From: Chryseobacterium sp.
GTDB taxonomy: Bacteria > Bacteroidota > Bacteroidia > Flavobacteriales > Weeksellaceae
Direction: 5' to 3'
Assembly (NCBI GenBank): GCA_031286615.1
Contig: JAITUA010000016.1
Location: 1 to 64,000 of the forward strand
Length of the DNA: 64,000 nucleotides
Shown here: in pieces, positions 6,903 to 16,791 of the stretch
Numbering within the stretch: the first letter of the stretch is position 1
How the letters are laid out: each line of letters begins with the position of its first letter
The notes under the pieces: generated by a model
What the model was told of the DNA's origin: nothing
Database searches by the model: none
What the model saw: only the letters and a program-made list of their open reading frames with translations
Position numbers and translations under genes: made by a program

Positions 6903-8084
6903 TTATTTATTAATGATTATTTTCTTTGTTGTATTTCCTTTATCGGTTTTGATAGTAACCATATAAACTCCGTTTGTAAGACCGGATGTGTTTATTTTTT
7001 TCTCGTTTTCAGCATTTAAGACCCTATTTCCTGCCATGTCATTAATCTCAACTTTGAATTGTGTGACTTCTTGCTGAAATTCCACTGTTATAAGATCTTT
7101 TGCAGGATTGGGATAAATTCTGATTTCTTCTGCTGGCTTCTGTGCTGTGGTCTCATGAGTGCTTAAAAGATTACTTGATGTTGTGGCAACGGCAAAATGC
7201 TGTAATGCTCCCACAGCTGCTTTTCCTACATTGAAAACATATACAGGATCAATATTAGCATAGGTGTCACTTACAGTGTGCTCATTATTACTTTTGATAT
7301 ACTCATAAAACCCTGTAATCGTATATCCTTTAGCTTCAAAAGGCATATAATCTGAGCTGTAAGCATAAGAAAGATTCGTTTGCAGAGGAGAGTAGAAGGT
7401 TGTACATGTCATCAGCTCCTGAGTCATAGTATTAGATGCTGTGTTATTGGATGACATTCCTCCTGTATCTCTTTCACAAGTGATGGTATTGTTATTATTT
7501 CCTATAAGACCCCCAACCTGGTCGATATTTAGAACCAGTTTTATATCCAGAACTTTTGTGCTTCCCTGGTATGCTACATTGTTTACATAATGATCACTTC
7601 CCACCAGACCTTGTTCTTCTCCGGAAAAATGAATAAACTTGATAGAATACTCCGTTGGAATATCTTTCAGAATTCTTGCCGCCTCAAGGATAATAGAAGT
7701 TCCACTGCCATTGTCACTTACTCCAGGTCCTACGATCGTGTCGTAATGCCCGCAGATAATAACATATTTGTTAGGATATAAAGTTCCGGTTTTGGTAATG
7801 ATCAGATTTTTTGATGTATTGCCCCCATAGGTGAAAGCATCTTCAGAGAAATCATTGGCTGTATATCCATAAGACAGGTATTTGTTTTTAAGCCATTCCA
7901 GCGTATTATTATTAGCTGTTGTCCCTGTTTTTTTTATTCCAAAGCCTGCAAATTCCTGAAGGTTTGTATTGATATTGGCTTGCGTGACCATATCAGCCCG
8001 GTTTTTATAAGCCTGAATAAAACTCTGTGCACCAATATTTTGCAGTGCAATGGAAGTCAGCAAAAAAACTGCAGCTTTTTTCAT
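6903..8084 (-). CDS. secreted M28 zinc aminopeptidase, T9SS sorted (copy 3)
   Basis: 393 residues: signal peptide, M28 domain with all metal ligands (CGHYD, GVSDNGSG, SGEEQG, NIDQVGG, NEHTVSD), and a T9SS tail (RIYPNPAKDL...KIIINK). The loop that reads AVDPAEDTDY in copies 1 and 2 is replaced by NLSYAYSSDY, so substrate choice may differ. Only 62 nt separate its stop from the start of copy 2, so it may be co-transcribed with it. Confidence 0.92.
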   Translation of the reverse strand: MKKAAVFLLTSIALQNIGAQSFIQAYKNRADMVTQANINTNLQEFAGFGIKKTGTTANNNTLEWLKNKYLSYGYTANDFSEDAFTYGGNTSKNLIITKTGTLYPNKYVIICGHYDTIVGPGVSDNGSGTSIILEAARILKDIPTEYSIKFIHFSGEEQGLVGSDHYVNNVAYQGSTKVLDIKLVLNIDQVGGLIGNNNNTITCERDTGGMSSNNTASNTMTQELMTCTTFYSPLQTNLSYAYSSDYMPFEAKGYTITGFYEYIKSNNEHTVSDTYANIDPVYVFNVGKAAVGALQHFAVATTSSNLLSTHETTAQKPAEEIRIYPNPAKDLITVEFQQEVTQFKVEINDMAGNRVLNAENEKKINTSGLTNGVYMVTIKTDKGNTTKKIIINK

Positions 8085-8410
8085 TTTGATATTTTATTTA
8101 GAGATTGTAAATGTAGCAATAAATCATTATTTATTGTCAATTATTCAATCTATTTTGATGTAATTGTTTGTTTTTTTAATAATAATATGACTTTTTATAT
8201 AATTTGTTGTTATGGTAGGTTGTTGTCCATTCAATAAGTTGGTTTTTATGTATATTTTTCTATTATTTTTAATTTTTTATGTTGAAAATTAAGTATTATG
8301 CTTTGTGGTTTGATAAATCGTATTAATGATATATCAAATGCCTCTGAAATCTGAAGGAGCTGAAACTGAATTTCAACTTGAAAACACACAAGATTGAAAA
8401 GTACAAAGCA
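8085..8410. other. AT-rich intergenic region
   Basis: Very AT-rich, without a plausible gene. The part next to 8084 should hold the promoter of the third peptidase gene: all three paralogues share a GATTTAT...TAC(A/T)TT-like string upstream of the start. Nothing else was recognised. Confidence 0.4.
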
Positions 8411-8435
8411 AAAAAATCCCGGGAAAAACCCGGGA
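8411..8435 (-). terminator. terminator of rpmI-rplT
   Basis: TCCCGGG and CCCGGGA form a 7-bp GC stem around a 5-nt loop. On the minus strand it is followed by a T run. It lies 30 nt beyond the rplT stop. Confidence 0.9.
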
Positions 8436-8464
8436 CTTATATTGATAACAAAATCTATTCTACA

Positions 8465-8809
8465 TTATTTTACTTGATCTACAACAGCTTTGAAAGCTTC
8501 AGGGTGATTCATTGCTAAATCTGCTAAAACTTTTCTGTTAAGTTCGATGTTGTTCTTTTTAAGAGCTCCCATAAATTGAGAGTAAGACATTCCGTGCTCT
8601 CTGGTTCCCGCGTTGATACGAGTGATCCAAAGTGCTCTGAAGTTTCTCTTTTTCTCTTTTCTACCACGGTAAGCATATTGCATTGCTTTTTCTACCGCGT
8701 TTTTAGCTACAGTCCAAACGTTCTTTCTTCTACCGAAAAAACCTTTAGCTTGCTTAAAAATTTTCTTTCTGCGAGCTCTTGAAGCTACGGCATTTACTGA
8801 TCTTGGCAT
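8465..8809 (-). CDS. rplT: 50S ribosomal protein L20
   Basis: 114 residues, the usual length for L20. Typical features: [19 protein letters not shown] at the start, [24 protein letters not shown], and [16 protein letters not shown] near the end. It binds 23S rRNA early in large-subunit assembly and in many bacteria represses its own operon. It lies 118 nt downstream of rpmI. The usual upstream partners infC and thrS lie about 11 kb away at 20-22.6 kb on the same strand. Confidence 0.98.
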   Translation of the reverse strand: MPRSVNAVASRARRKKIFKQAKGFFGRRKNVWTVAKNAVEKAMQYAYRGRKEKKRNFRALWITRINAGTREHGMSYSQFMGALKKNNIELNRKVLADLAMNHPEAFKAVVDQVK

Positions 8810-8927
8810 AATTTAAATTGTTTTTTTGAAAAGGGCGGCAACTGATGTTACTCTTATTTGCACCGTTTCAGGGTTAAAATGTTGAATTTGTTTGAATTCT
8901 TATAAACCGAATATAGATTTATAAAAA

Positions 8928-9125
8928 CTACTTAATTGCTAATTGACGTTGTACGCTTTTCTCGTCCACTTTAGCTACGTAAGAAGTAGTAGTAAGATTT
9001 CTCTTCTGCTTAGTTTCTTTCTTAGTTAAGATGTGGCTTTTGTAAGCGTTTTTTCTTTTGATCTTACCAGATCCGGTAAGAGCAAAACGTTTCTTAGCAC
9101 CTGATTTCGTTTTTAATTTTGGCAT
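8928..9125 (-). CDS. rpmI: 50S ribosomal protein L35
   Basis: 65 residues, the normal length, highly basic, starting [24 protein letters not shown] and containing the family's [12 protein letters not shown] stretch. It is a component of the large ribosomal subunit. It is now the first gene of its transcript, because infC is separated from it by a block of unrelated genes. A good -7 box lies upstream at 9201-9208. Confidence 0.98.
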   Translation of the reverse strand: MPKLKTKSGAKKRFALTGSGKIKRKNAYKSHILTKKETKQKRNLTTTSYVAKVDEKSVQRQLAIK

Positions 9126-9430
9126 TGTTCTGCTTTTTTATTGTTTTTGTTATCAATATCTGTTTTGGTTACTCCTAAAGACATTAGGAATAATAGTGTG
9201 CAAAATTACGAAAAAAAAGTGAAATGTGAAAGTAATTTTTAATCTGGACAAATAGGGCGGTCTTTTCTATAACCTCTTACTATCAGTTATTCTGATAGGT
9301 TACGACTTTAAAAAGAACAAAAGATCTCTGTTAATGGATTATTTTACTTAAAATATAGCTGATAATCGGGATTGCAGTGTTTGTTTATTCTTTCTAATAT
9401 TGATGAATACGATGAATAAAATTTCGATGT
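9126..9430. other. intergenic region at the operon break
   Basis: It holds the rpmI leader and promoter on the minus strand and, on the other side, the upstream region of the WG-repeat lipoprotein gene. It is the right-hand border of the block that separates rpmI from infC. No gene is seen. Confidence 0.5.
9201..9208 (-). promoter_or_regulatory. -7 box for rpmI-rplT
   Basis: On the minus strand this reads TAATTTTG, matching the Bacteroidota -7 consensus TAnnTTTG. It is about 75 nt upstream of the rpmI start. A matching -33 element is not clear. Confidence 0.55.
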
Positions 9431-10915
9431 ATGAAAACAATAGTATGCAGTATCCTTTTTATGCTGACTTCGGTTATGGCATGTACTCAGGAAACAAAAG
9501 ATAATTTCCCGTTGGTTCCATCAAAAACAAAAAGTATCAGTAGCGTTCCGTTTTTAACGAAGCAGAATGACTTTATTTATGTAGATAAGATAAGTTTAAA
9601 ACCTGTCAGCAAACAAAAGTTCAGAAACGCATCCCTATTTACTCCTACAGGTTTTGCGGTCGTTGAAAATGAAAAAAATGAATATGGTGTCATTGATGAA
9701 AGGGGAAAGATCGTTTTAGATTTTTCAGCCAGCGCAATAGGTTTAAATGTTGTCGACGGACTTACATTTTATAAAAAAAATATTGAATACGAAAAGAAAA
9801 TGCCTGTCTGGAAATGGGATTGGAATATCATGGGAAGCGGTATTAAGAAAGAACAGACCTACCATAAAATTGAGATTGGCGTTGTAGAAAGCCAACAAAT
9901 CTTACTCAATGAAGACATTCCTTACCTGGAAGAAAATTATTATCTGAATTTTGTTTCTGTAGATGAAAAACACCTCTTTTGGAATGGAAACATTTACGAA
10001 ATCAAAAAAGGTCATTTAAATAAAATTGAAAATGGAATTACTGAATTACTGGAAAATAAACGTTTTATCAAAGGTTCCAATACGAGTTTTTCAATATATG
10101 GATTGGGGCAAAAAAAGGCACTTCACAAAGAATTAAAAGGTACAGAAACACTTTCCATCCGGTTTGGAAAGGAAACGATAATGCTGAAAGAGGTTAATAA
10201 AGAACGGTATGATCCGGAAGTTCCCAAGCTTTTAGCAGACAGCAAAACCCAGGATATTTATCCTTTTCCACAGTATGAAAAGGTCTTTCCGAAAGAAATT
10301 ACAAAAGCCACCGCCTCGCAGATTGATTTCATAAAGAAAACATCTTTAGTGTATTCTATTACCAATTCGCCTTATTTTCTGCTGGGTGTTTTTAATTATG
10401 ATCATGATATCTGGGCCTACGATTGGCTTTATATTGATACTAAAGGAAACGTCACAGATTCTATTGGTACCTATAATTTTAAAGTGCTGGATCAGGTAGG
10501 AAATGTGGTCTGGCCGGACAGAAAAATGATTTTGCCCAGCCAGTTCGTTGATAAAAACTGGAAATTCGGGAAAATAAATTCTTATCACAGTATGAACGAT
10601 TTATATCTTATTCCCATTGAAGATGAAAAACAGCTGAGAACAAAAGGATTGTGGAACAGGAGCAAAAATATCTGGGAAATCAAGCCTGAATACAATGATA
10701 TTTCTGTTTTGGACACTGATGAACATATCTATGCGCTTCAAAAAGAAAAAGACGGCTTATATATGCTTTATGATAACAAGAATAAAAGGAATATTGGATC
10801 AAAAATGTATAATTCCATTAATTCTGACGGTCTGGTAAGTATTAAACGCAGTTCCGGAGAAAGTACGTATTACTATATTGATATTTACTCCGGGAAAGAA
10901 TACAAAGAACAATAA
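9431..10915 (+). CDS. WG-repeat-like lipoprotein
   Basis: 494 residues with a lipoprotein signal (lipobox SVMAC, Cys18). The mature part has short repeats of the WG type (NEYGVIDERGKIVLDF near 78-93, later KDGLYMLYDNKNKR), which fold as beta-strand units; most repeats are degenerate. No enzymatic motif. It is the first gene of the block inserted between infC and rpmI and is followed by a small membrane protein. Likely anchored to the outer or inner membrane; function unknown. Confidence 0.75.
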   Translation: MKTIVCSILFMLTSVMACTQETKDNFPLVPSKTKSISSVPFLTKQNDFIYVDKISLKPVSKQKFRNASLFTPTGFAVVENEKNEYGVIDERGKIVLDFSASAIGLNVVDGLTFYKKNIEYEKKMPVWKWDWNIMGSGIKKEQTYHKIEIGVVESQQILLNEDIPYLEENYYLNFVSVDEKHLFWNGNIYEIKKGHLNKIENGITELLENKRFIKGSNTSFSIYGLGQKKALHKELKGTETLSIRFGKETIMLKEVNKERYDPEVPKLLADSKTQDIYPFPQYEKVFPKEITKATASQIDFIKKTSLVYSITNSPYFLLGVFNYDHDIWAYDWLYIDTKGNVTDSIGTYNFKVLDQVGNVVWPDRKMILPSQFVDKNWKFGKINSYHSMNDLYLIPIEDEKQLRTKGLWNRSKNIWEIKPEYNDISVLDTDEHIYALQKEKDGLYMLYDNKNKRNIGSKMYNSINSDGLVSIKRSSGESTYYYIDIYSGKEYKEQ

Positions 10916-10952
10916 TTTAATCTTCTGAGACTCATTCTAAACTAATTATACT

Positions 10953-11195
10953 ATGCTTTCATCTGCAGATTTACACCTGGAAAGAATGTTATTTTTTGCT
11001 GTTTTGATTCTATTTTTCGGAACAGGATTTTTATGTACACTCATCATTTTTATTATAAATTCTATACTAAAGAAAAATAAAACAGGACGTTATTATATTT
11101 TCGGATTTCTTATTTCAGGACTTATTGGAGTAGTTTTAACCGCATTCTATTGTTATATGATACTATTTGAACAGGCTGAAGTCTATATGCCTTAA
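10953..11195 (+). CDS. small two-helix membrane protein
   Basis: 80 residues with two predicted membrane helices (about 12-38 and 48-72) joined by a short basic loop (KKNKTGR). No family recognised. It is 37 nt downstream of the WG-repeat lipoprotein gene and may be co-transcribed with it. Confidence 0.6.
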   Translation: MLSSADLHLERMLFFAVLILFFGTGFLCTLIIFIINSILKKNKTGRYYIFGFLISGLIGVVLTAFYCYMILFEQAEVYMP

Positions 11196-11428
11196 AAAAT
11201 ATGATGGAATAGATTCTAAAAAAGAAACAAGCTAAAAAACCACTGTTATCAGGGATATTTTCATGCAGCCCCTTTTGTTACCTTTAATCCGGGAAAATAT
11301 TAAAATAATCCGATGAAAAGCCTCGTGATTTTAAAGTCATTTTCGCATTTACTTATATAAATATTTTTATAACTTTTATAGCTTTCTTTTTCACACCCAA
11401 TTAAAAGATAAATTCTTATTTCGAACAA

Positions 11429-11929
11429 ATGCTAAAAAAAACTATGGGTAAAAACACTAGCCAAATAAAATTGAGTGAAGAAGAAGCTGTAAAAGTAATA
11501 TTGCTGAGTATCATTTTGGTACTATTCACCAGCTGTAAGAATCCTGAGAGAAAAAAAACGAACTTTCCGAATAAATTAAAAAATACCTACTGGATTATTG
11601 ATAGTGGCGGACTTATTGCTCCGGATGGAAATACAACTTATGAACTGTCAAAGAGAGTAGATTCTGCATTAATTCTTAATTTTCATGCTGTAAACTTTGT
11701 GGATGAAGAAAAATTTGAAAGTTTTGACAGCTGGGAATGTGGAAATGACTGCTTTACAGAAATATATGGCAGATATTATTTTGTGCAGGCCAATCAAATA
11801 GAAATGGAAGTTGACAGTATTCATAAATCAGGAACCTGCGAGGCTCCTGCAAAGATCTTCAAGCCAGCAAAAGTGATGACTTTTGATATGGTAGAAAAGG
11901 GAATGCAGTTGCAATTCATAAGGGTTTAG
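11429..11929 (+). CDS. probable lipoprotein, unknown function
   Basis: 166 residues; a hydrophobic stretch ending LFTSC at about residue 36 looks like a lipobox. The N-terminal 20 residues before it are polar, so the true start may be a non-ATG codon further in. The mature domain has a Cys pair (ECGNDC) and a C-terminal strand pattern (MTFDMVEKGMQLQFIRV). No family recognised. It lies in the block between infC and rpmI. Confidence 0.55.
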   Translation: MLKKTMGKNTSQIKLSEEEAVKVILLSIILVLFTSCKNPERKKTNFPNKLKNTYWIIDSGGLIAPDGNTTYELSKRVDSALILNFHAVNFVDEEKFESFDSWECGNDCFTEIYGRYYFVQANQIEMEVDSIHKSGTCEAPAKIFKPAKVMTFDMVEKGMQLQFIRV

Positions 11930-11931
11930 AA

Positions 11932-12009
11932 ATGAAAAACTTAGTAAAATTTCCCATGGAATATGAAGGCGTATTTTATGATGATACTGAAAATCATAAA
12001 TCATTGTAA
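11932..12009 (+). other. 25-codon reading frame, possible gene remnant
   Basis: An ATG-started frame directly after the preceding stop encodes 25 residues (MKNLVKFPMEYEGVFYDDTE...). It is too short to recognise. It could be the 5' stub of a lost gene or noise. Confidence 0.2.
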
Positions 12010-12051
12010 ACGGGAATGTATAATACTTTCCAACGGAATAAAATGTAATGA

Positions 12052-14520
12052 ATGGCACACCGGATTTATTTATATAATTACGATCAAAAATCGGATCAGA
12101 CATTCGATACCTATCTAGGGGAGTGGAACTATGAAATTCCATTATTGCTGTATCCTTTGCTGGCGGAAGACATCAAAGTGGAGGGCGTTGAGTTTTTCTC
12201 AGATAAAAACCAGGGAATTGTTCAGTTGCGTTACTTTTTCAATCTGCTGGCAGATACTTATCAGTTGCATTACAAGAAAGCTTACTACGAGCCTGTTAAT
12301 AAAATGTTTGAGTTCCTGGAATCTTTGCCTTATGACTCTTTTGTATTGAATGCAACGGATGTTTTCAATATGAACGAAGAAAAGCATAAGGTACAGGCAA
12401 AGGAATGGCTGGTGGAAATTCAACAGAAAAGCAAGCTCTATAAAAAGGCTGTAAAAACTCAGAATCTTTCGTTGCTGGATTCCCTTTTCTCGCAGACAGG
12501 ATATTCCTCATTTCTCGAAATTTTACAAACAGACTGGATTGATTACGGATTGGGATATTTTGAGGAACTTGCTTATAAAAAGGCTGCATCCTCCATATTT
12601 GAAGAAGATGGAAAATTCGGTCTGAAGGATACAAAAGGGGGGATTTTAGCCCCAGCCATTTATGATGATATTTTTGAAGCAGACTATAATTACAGTATAT
12701 CTGTGATTCAAAAAGATAGTTTGTTCGGTTATCTGCAAAGTGACGGAAAAGAATGGATTTCCCCAGTGTATGAAGAAGCTTTTGATGTATTCGATTTTGC
12801 GCAGGAACCTTTAGGCGAAGTAAAAGTGAATGGAAAATCAGGGATTTTAAAAATCTATTCAAATACCTGGATGGTTCCTCCCGATTATGATGCCATTGAA
12901 AGAATAGCCTATGGATTCTTAGGTGTAGAAAAAAACGGGAAGTTTGGAGTTTACAATGATGAAAATGGACTGATTATTCCTGCTGAAAGCGAAAGCCCTT
13001 ATGAATACGATTATTTTCCTGAGCTGTTTTTTACCAAACAAAAAGGAACCGGCAAGCGCAGATATTATACGAAAGAAGGGAACTATCTGGGTGATTTTTT
13101 AGAAGGAAGTATCATAAAAACAAGTACCTGTTTCTGGATCAAACCAAACAAATTTGATAAAAAAGGAAAATTAATAGATGAAAAAGGAAATCTTATCATT
13201 GACGAAGCAGATCAGCTGATTTTAATCGATAATTTTGAAACGCTGGCTGTTCGTAAAGATAAAAACTGGAAGATTTATCACACTTTAAAACATCAGTTTC
13301 TGCTAGAAAATGAAGCTATTATTAAGGTAAAGGCACAATCAAATGCCGGACATAAAAACAATGTCTTTATCCTGGAAACCAAAACAGGATCAGGACTTTT
13401 TGATGCAGATAATGAAAGTTGGTTAATCGTTCCTCAATCGGAAATTAAGCAAATTCATTACTTGGAAAATGGTTTTTTATCTATTCAAAAAAATGAAGGT
13501 TATCAGTTGTTTGATTTTGAGAATGGTTTGTCAACGCTTTTGTACGATTATATTTCCAATCCTTTGAATTACAGAACGGAAGAAGGTCTGTTATTTCTAT
13601 ATCAGGGTGAAAGTATGTTTAGAATGAATGAAGATAAAATCATTCATCGGGTAGAGGCTTCCGAATATGGAGCCATTTATCTGGATCGGTATTCATTCCG
13701 GGGAAAAGATTTGGAATACTTTACTTCCTTTTATAACCGTTGGAAAAGTCAGGCAGGTAAAAATGCCGAACAATCCATGGAAGTCGGAACCATTAAAAAA
13801 ATGGCTTTTGACGCAAAAGAAAATCAAAATTATCATGAAGCCCTTCGTTTATTTGAATTATCTGCTCAAAAAGGTGACACAGACAGCCTGGTAGAAATAG
13901 GAATACTGTATACCGATCCTGAAATAGAATCATTGTTTGATCCACAAAAAGGAATTAGATATTACGAAAAAGCAGCACAGCAAAATCATCCTGTAGCCTG
14001 GAATAATATCGGAGCTTTGTATCACAACGGAATAGGGTATTCTTTTAACATCAAAAAAGCAATTCAGGCGTATGGAAAAGGCGCTGAACTTGGTGACGGG
14101 TTGGCGCTTGCCAATCTGGGTGATCTGTATTATTTTGGAGAACATGTGCTTCAGGATTATGATAAAGCCTTGGATTTTTATCAGAAAGCTGAGAAAAAAT
14201 ACTATTATAATTACGATAAAATTTCAGAAATCTATTACCAGTTAAGAGATTATAAAAATCTTTTGGTGTATTTAAAGAAAGATTATGATCAGTCATATTC
14301 AGGGATTTATTATGGTATTATCTACGAACTCGGTATGGGCGTAAAAATAGATTTGAAGAAAGCCATTAAGTATTTTGAACAAGCCAATGCTTATAGTGCC
14401 TATGAATACGCAACTCAACGTTTAGTATATTACTATGGTGAAGATCCGAGCTTTAAAAATGAAAAGAAATTTCAGAAATGGAGATCTTTCGCTGAAAAGC
14501 ATGGTTTCAAAATAGATTAG
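12052..14520 (+). CDS. large WG-repeat and Sel1-repeat protein
   Basis: 822 residues without a signal peptide, so probably cytoplasmic. The N-terminal 140 residues are unassigned. About 170-560 carries WG-type repeats (DGKFGLKDTKGGILAP, KNGKFGVYNDENGLIIP). The C-terminal third (about 580-800) has Sel1/TPR-like repeats (AFDAKENQNYHEALRLFELSAQ, GIRYYEKAAQQNHPVAWNNIG, AIQAYGKGAELGDGLALANLG, ALDFYQKAE). Both repeat types are protein-interaction scaffolds. It sits just before a TPR histidine kinase and its regulator. The function is not known; a scaffold or sensing partner is only a guess. Confidence 0.8.
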   Translation: MAHRIYLYNYDQKSDQTFDTYLGEWNYEIPLLLYPLLAEDIKVEGVEFFSDKNQGIVQLRYFFNLLADTYQLHYKKAYYEPVNKMFEFLESLPYDSFVLNATDVFNMNEEKHKVQAKEWLVEIQQKSKLYKKAVKTQNLSLLDSLFSQTGYSSFLEILQTDWIDYGLGYFEELAYKKAASSIFEEDGKFGLKDTKGGILAPAIYDDIFEADYNYSISVIQKDSLFGYLQSDGKEWISPVYEEAFDVFDFAQEPLGEVKVNGKSGILKIYSNTWMVPPDYDAIERIAYGFLGVEKNGKFGVYNDENGLIIPAESESPYEYDYFPELFFTKQKGTGKRRYYTKEGNYLGDFLEGSIIKTSTCFWIKPNKFDKKGKLIDEKGNLIIDEADQLILIDNFETLAVRKDKNWKIYHTLKHQFLLENEAIIKVKAQSNAGHKNNVFILETKTGSGLFDADNESWLIVPQSEIKQIHYLENGFLSIQKNEGYQLFDFENGLSTLLYDYISNPLNYRTEEGLLFLYQGESMFRMNEDKIIHRVEASEYGAIYLDRYSFRGKDLEYFTSFYNRWKSQAGKNAEQSMEVGTIKKMAFDAKENQNYHEALRLFELSAQKGDTDSLVEIGILYTDPEIESLFDPQKGIRYYEKAAQQNHPVAWNNIGALYHNGIGYSFNIKKAIQAYGKGAELGDGLALANLGDLYYFGEHVLQDYDKALDFYQKAEKKYYYNYDKISEIYYQLRDYKNLLVYLKKDYDQSYSGIYYGIIYELGMGVKIDLKKAIKYFEQANAYSAYEYATQRLVYYYGEDPSFKNEKKFQKWRSFAEKHGFKID

Positions 14521-14581
14521 CAGGGATTTGCCTATATTTACGTTCTTTAGTACAATACAATTTAATAAAGATAAGGGTTTG

Positions 14582-16789
14582 ATGCACAGGTTGTTATTTA
14601 TATTTACTTTACTTATTTGTCCGTTTTTTGTTCAGGCGCAGGATGTTTTAAGCAAATTAGAAAGAGAATACAGTCATGCATCAAACAATACGGCAGAACA
14701 GCTCAATCTGGCTCCCAAATATGCGACTGCCTTATTTTTTCATAACCTTAAACCTAAATCTTATCAGATTTTAGAAGCCAATATTTCCATTGCTGCAAGA
14801 CAGACAGACGGAAAGTATGCCACAATTTTATACGCAGTGCAAGCCATGAATTATCGACTGGATAACAAAACTGCGGAGTCTTCAAAAAGTCTTGACATGG
14901 CAAAGGCATATAGCTTAAAAACGAATAGTAATGAAGCTAAAGGTTATTTTAATTACGCAAAGGGCTGGATTCTCACCCGTAATAATAAAACAACAGATGC
15001 CGTTGCTGCTTATCTGAAAGCAATCGACTATTACGAAAAATCACCAACAACTTCTACACTGTACGGGAGATTTGGCAATGTAGCAAAAGAATTGTCCACT
15101 ATTTACTCCAATCTCAATGAATACCAGCTGGAAGAGAAATACAGTAAACAGTTTCTGTTGCTGGCATCCAGGCAAAATGATCCTAATCTTATCTTCGATG
15201 CCTATATGCGAATAGGGTATGTGTATGAACAAAAGTACATTCAAAATCCATCAAATACGGAGCTGAGAGATAAAACAGAGCAGTATTATCTGCAGGCTAT
15301 TACTACGTTCAATAAAAATAAAGACAGGATGCTTAACAGGAGCAGTCTTTCTTATGCGGCCATTAATTTAGCTAATTTATATACAGAATTTGACAGTGAT
15401 AAGGCGATGGAGTATGCTCAGATCGCCAATAAAGTAAGTCTGGAAACCGGCGATGCTATTCATATTGCTTCTTCGTTCGGGATTCTGGCAGAACTGGCGC
15501 TGCAGAATAAGAGTTATGATTTAGCCAAATCTTATTTTCTAAAAGCCTCTATGGAAATTGGAAAAAGCCCGGTGAGAGATCATAATATTGAACTGTCTAT
15601 TCTAGAGTCTTTATCCAGAATCAGCGAAGAGCAGGGAAACTACAAAGAAGCACTGACTTATTATAAAAGCTATGTTGATAAATACAAAAGTGTTTACGAT
15701 CAGGAAAAACTGGATATTACCAAAAGATTAGAATCACAGTTTGATAAAGAACGTCAGGAGCAGAAATACATAAAGCTCCAGCTGGAAAGTGATAAAAAAG
15801 CACAGGAAATTAAGCTGATTAACATTTTGCGTGCACAGCGTGAACAGGTTTATAACAACTTAAAACTGGTAGAAGAAAACCAGCGTGAGCGACTGAAATT
15901 TTCAGAACTTGAATCAGAGAAAAAAGAACAGCAGCTTCGTTTGGCAAAACTGGAAACCCAGCAGAAAAATAACGATATCAACAACTTTAAAAAGCTGTTG
16001 GCATTCAAGGAAAAGATCAATACATACTATATCTTTTTTATTATCTTTTTCATTGTTTTGATTCTCTTATTGCTTTATGCCTATAAACAGCGTGCAAAGT
16101 CTATTAAACGAAGAGACGAGCTGCATGCCTTAGCCATGGAACAAGAGAAACAAAATTCAAAAATCTCTACACTTACCGCCTTGCTTGAAGGCCAGGAGCA
16201 GGAGCGTGGCCGCCTTGCCCGTGATCTGCATGACGGATTGGGAGGTTTGCTTTCCGGAACGAAACATCAGTTGTCTTATTTAAACCCTCATCAGTCAGAA
16301 AATATAGAAGAAGGAATTTCAAAATCGATTGAGCAAATTGATGGAGCGGTAGAAGAGCTAAGAAGGGTAGCGCATAATTTAATGCCTGATTTATTAACGA
16401 AATATGGTTTGGAAGTAGCCATTCAGGAGTTTGCTTCCCGTATATCCAATAATGCATTAGAGATCCATACCGAATTTATCAATTACAGCAATTCAATATC
16501 AAAGGAAAAGCAGTTGGTTATCTACAGAATCATTCAGGAATTGGTGAATAACGCGATAAAACATGCCGATACTTCAGAGATTATTGTTCAGGTGAGTGAA
16601 GAAGAAAATCTTTTAAACCTTACAGTAGAAGATAATGGTAAAGGCTTTGATCATACAAACCTGGACATTAGAAAAACTGCAGGTTTTCACAATATAGAAT
16701 TAAGAGTCCAATTTTTAAAAGGGACGATGAATATCACCTCCGAACTGAATATTGGTACCAGTATAGAACTTCAAATTCCTATTCATTAA
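14582..16789 (+). CDS. TPR sensor histidine kinase (HisKA_3 type)
   Basis: 735 residues from the ATG at 14582, which gives a signal peptide ending QAQ; an earlier TTG would destroy it. The order is: signal peptide, periplasmic TPR region (about 20-370), coiled coil (about 370-475), one transmembrane helix (about 482-502), a dimerisation/phosphoacceptor helix with RLARDLHDGLGG (His550), then an HATPase_c domain with the N box (QELVNNAIKHA) and G box (VEDNGKGFD). This is the NarL-partner class of kinases. The response regulator gene follows after 2 nt, so the two form a two-component system. The ligand is unknown. Confidence 0.93.
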   Translation: MHRLLFIFTLLICPFFVQAQDVLSKLEREYSHASNNTAEQLNLAPKYATALFFHNLKPKSYQILEANISIAARQTDGKYATILYAVQAMNYRLDNKTAESSKSLDMAKAYSLKTNSNEAKGYFNYAKGWILTRNNKTTDAVAAYLKAIDYYEKSPTTSTLYGRFGNVAKELSTIYSNLNEYQLEEKYSKQFLLLASRQNDPNLIFDAYMRIGYVYEQKYIQNPSNTELRDKTEQYYLQAITTFNKNKDRMLNRSSLSYAAINLANLYTEFDSDKAMEYAQIANKVSLETGDAIHIASSFGILAELALQNKSYDLAKSYFLKASMEIGKSPVRDHNIELSILESLSRISEEQGNYKEALTYYKSYVDKYKSVYDQEKLDITKRLESQFDKERQEQKYIKLQLESDKKAQEIKLINILRAQREQVYNNLKLVEENQRERLKFSELESEKKEQQLRLAKLETQQKNNDINNFKKLLAFKEKINTYYIFFIIFFIVLILLLLYAYKQRAKSIKRRDELHALAMEQEKQNSKISTLTALLEGQEQERGRLARDLHDGLGGLLSGTKHQLSYLNPHQSENIEEGISKSIEQIDGAVEELRRVAHNLMPDLLTKYGLEVAIQEFASRISNNALEIHTEFINYSNSISKEKQLVIYRIIQELVNNAIKHADTSEIIVQVSEEENLLNLTVEDNGKGFDHTNLDIRKTAGFHNIELRVQFLKGTMNITSELNIGTSIELQIPIH

Positions 16790-16791
16790 GC

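Noticed and set aside
14528-14581. Earlier TTG start of the histidine kinase gene
   Set aside because: It would put polar residues before the signal peptide that starts at the ATG at 14582.
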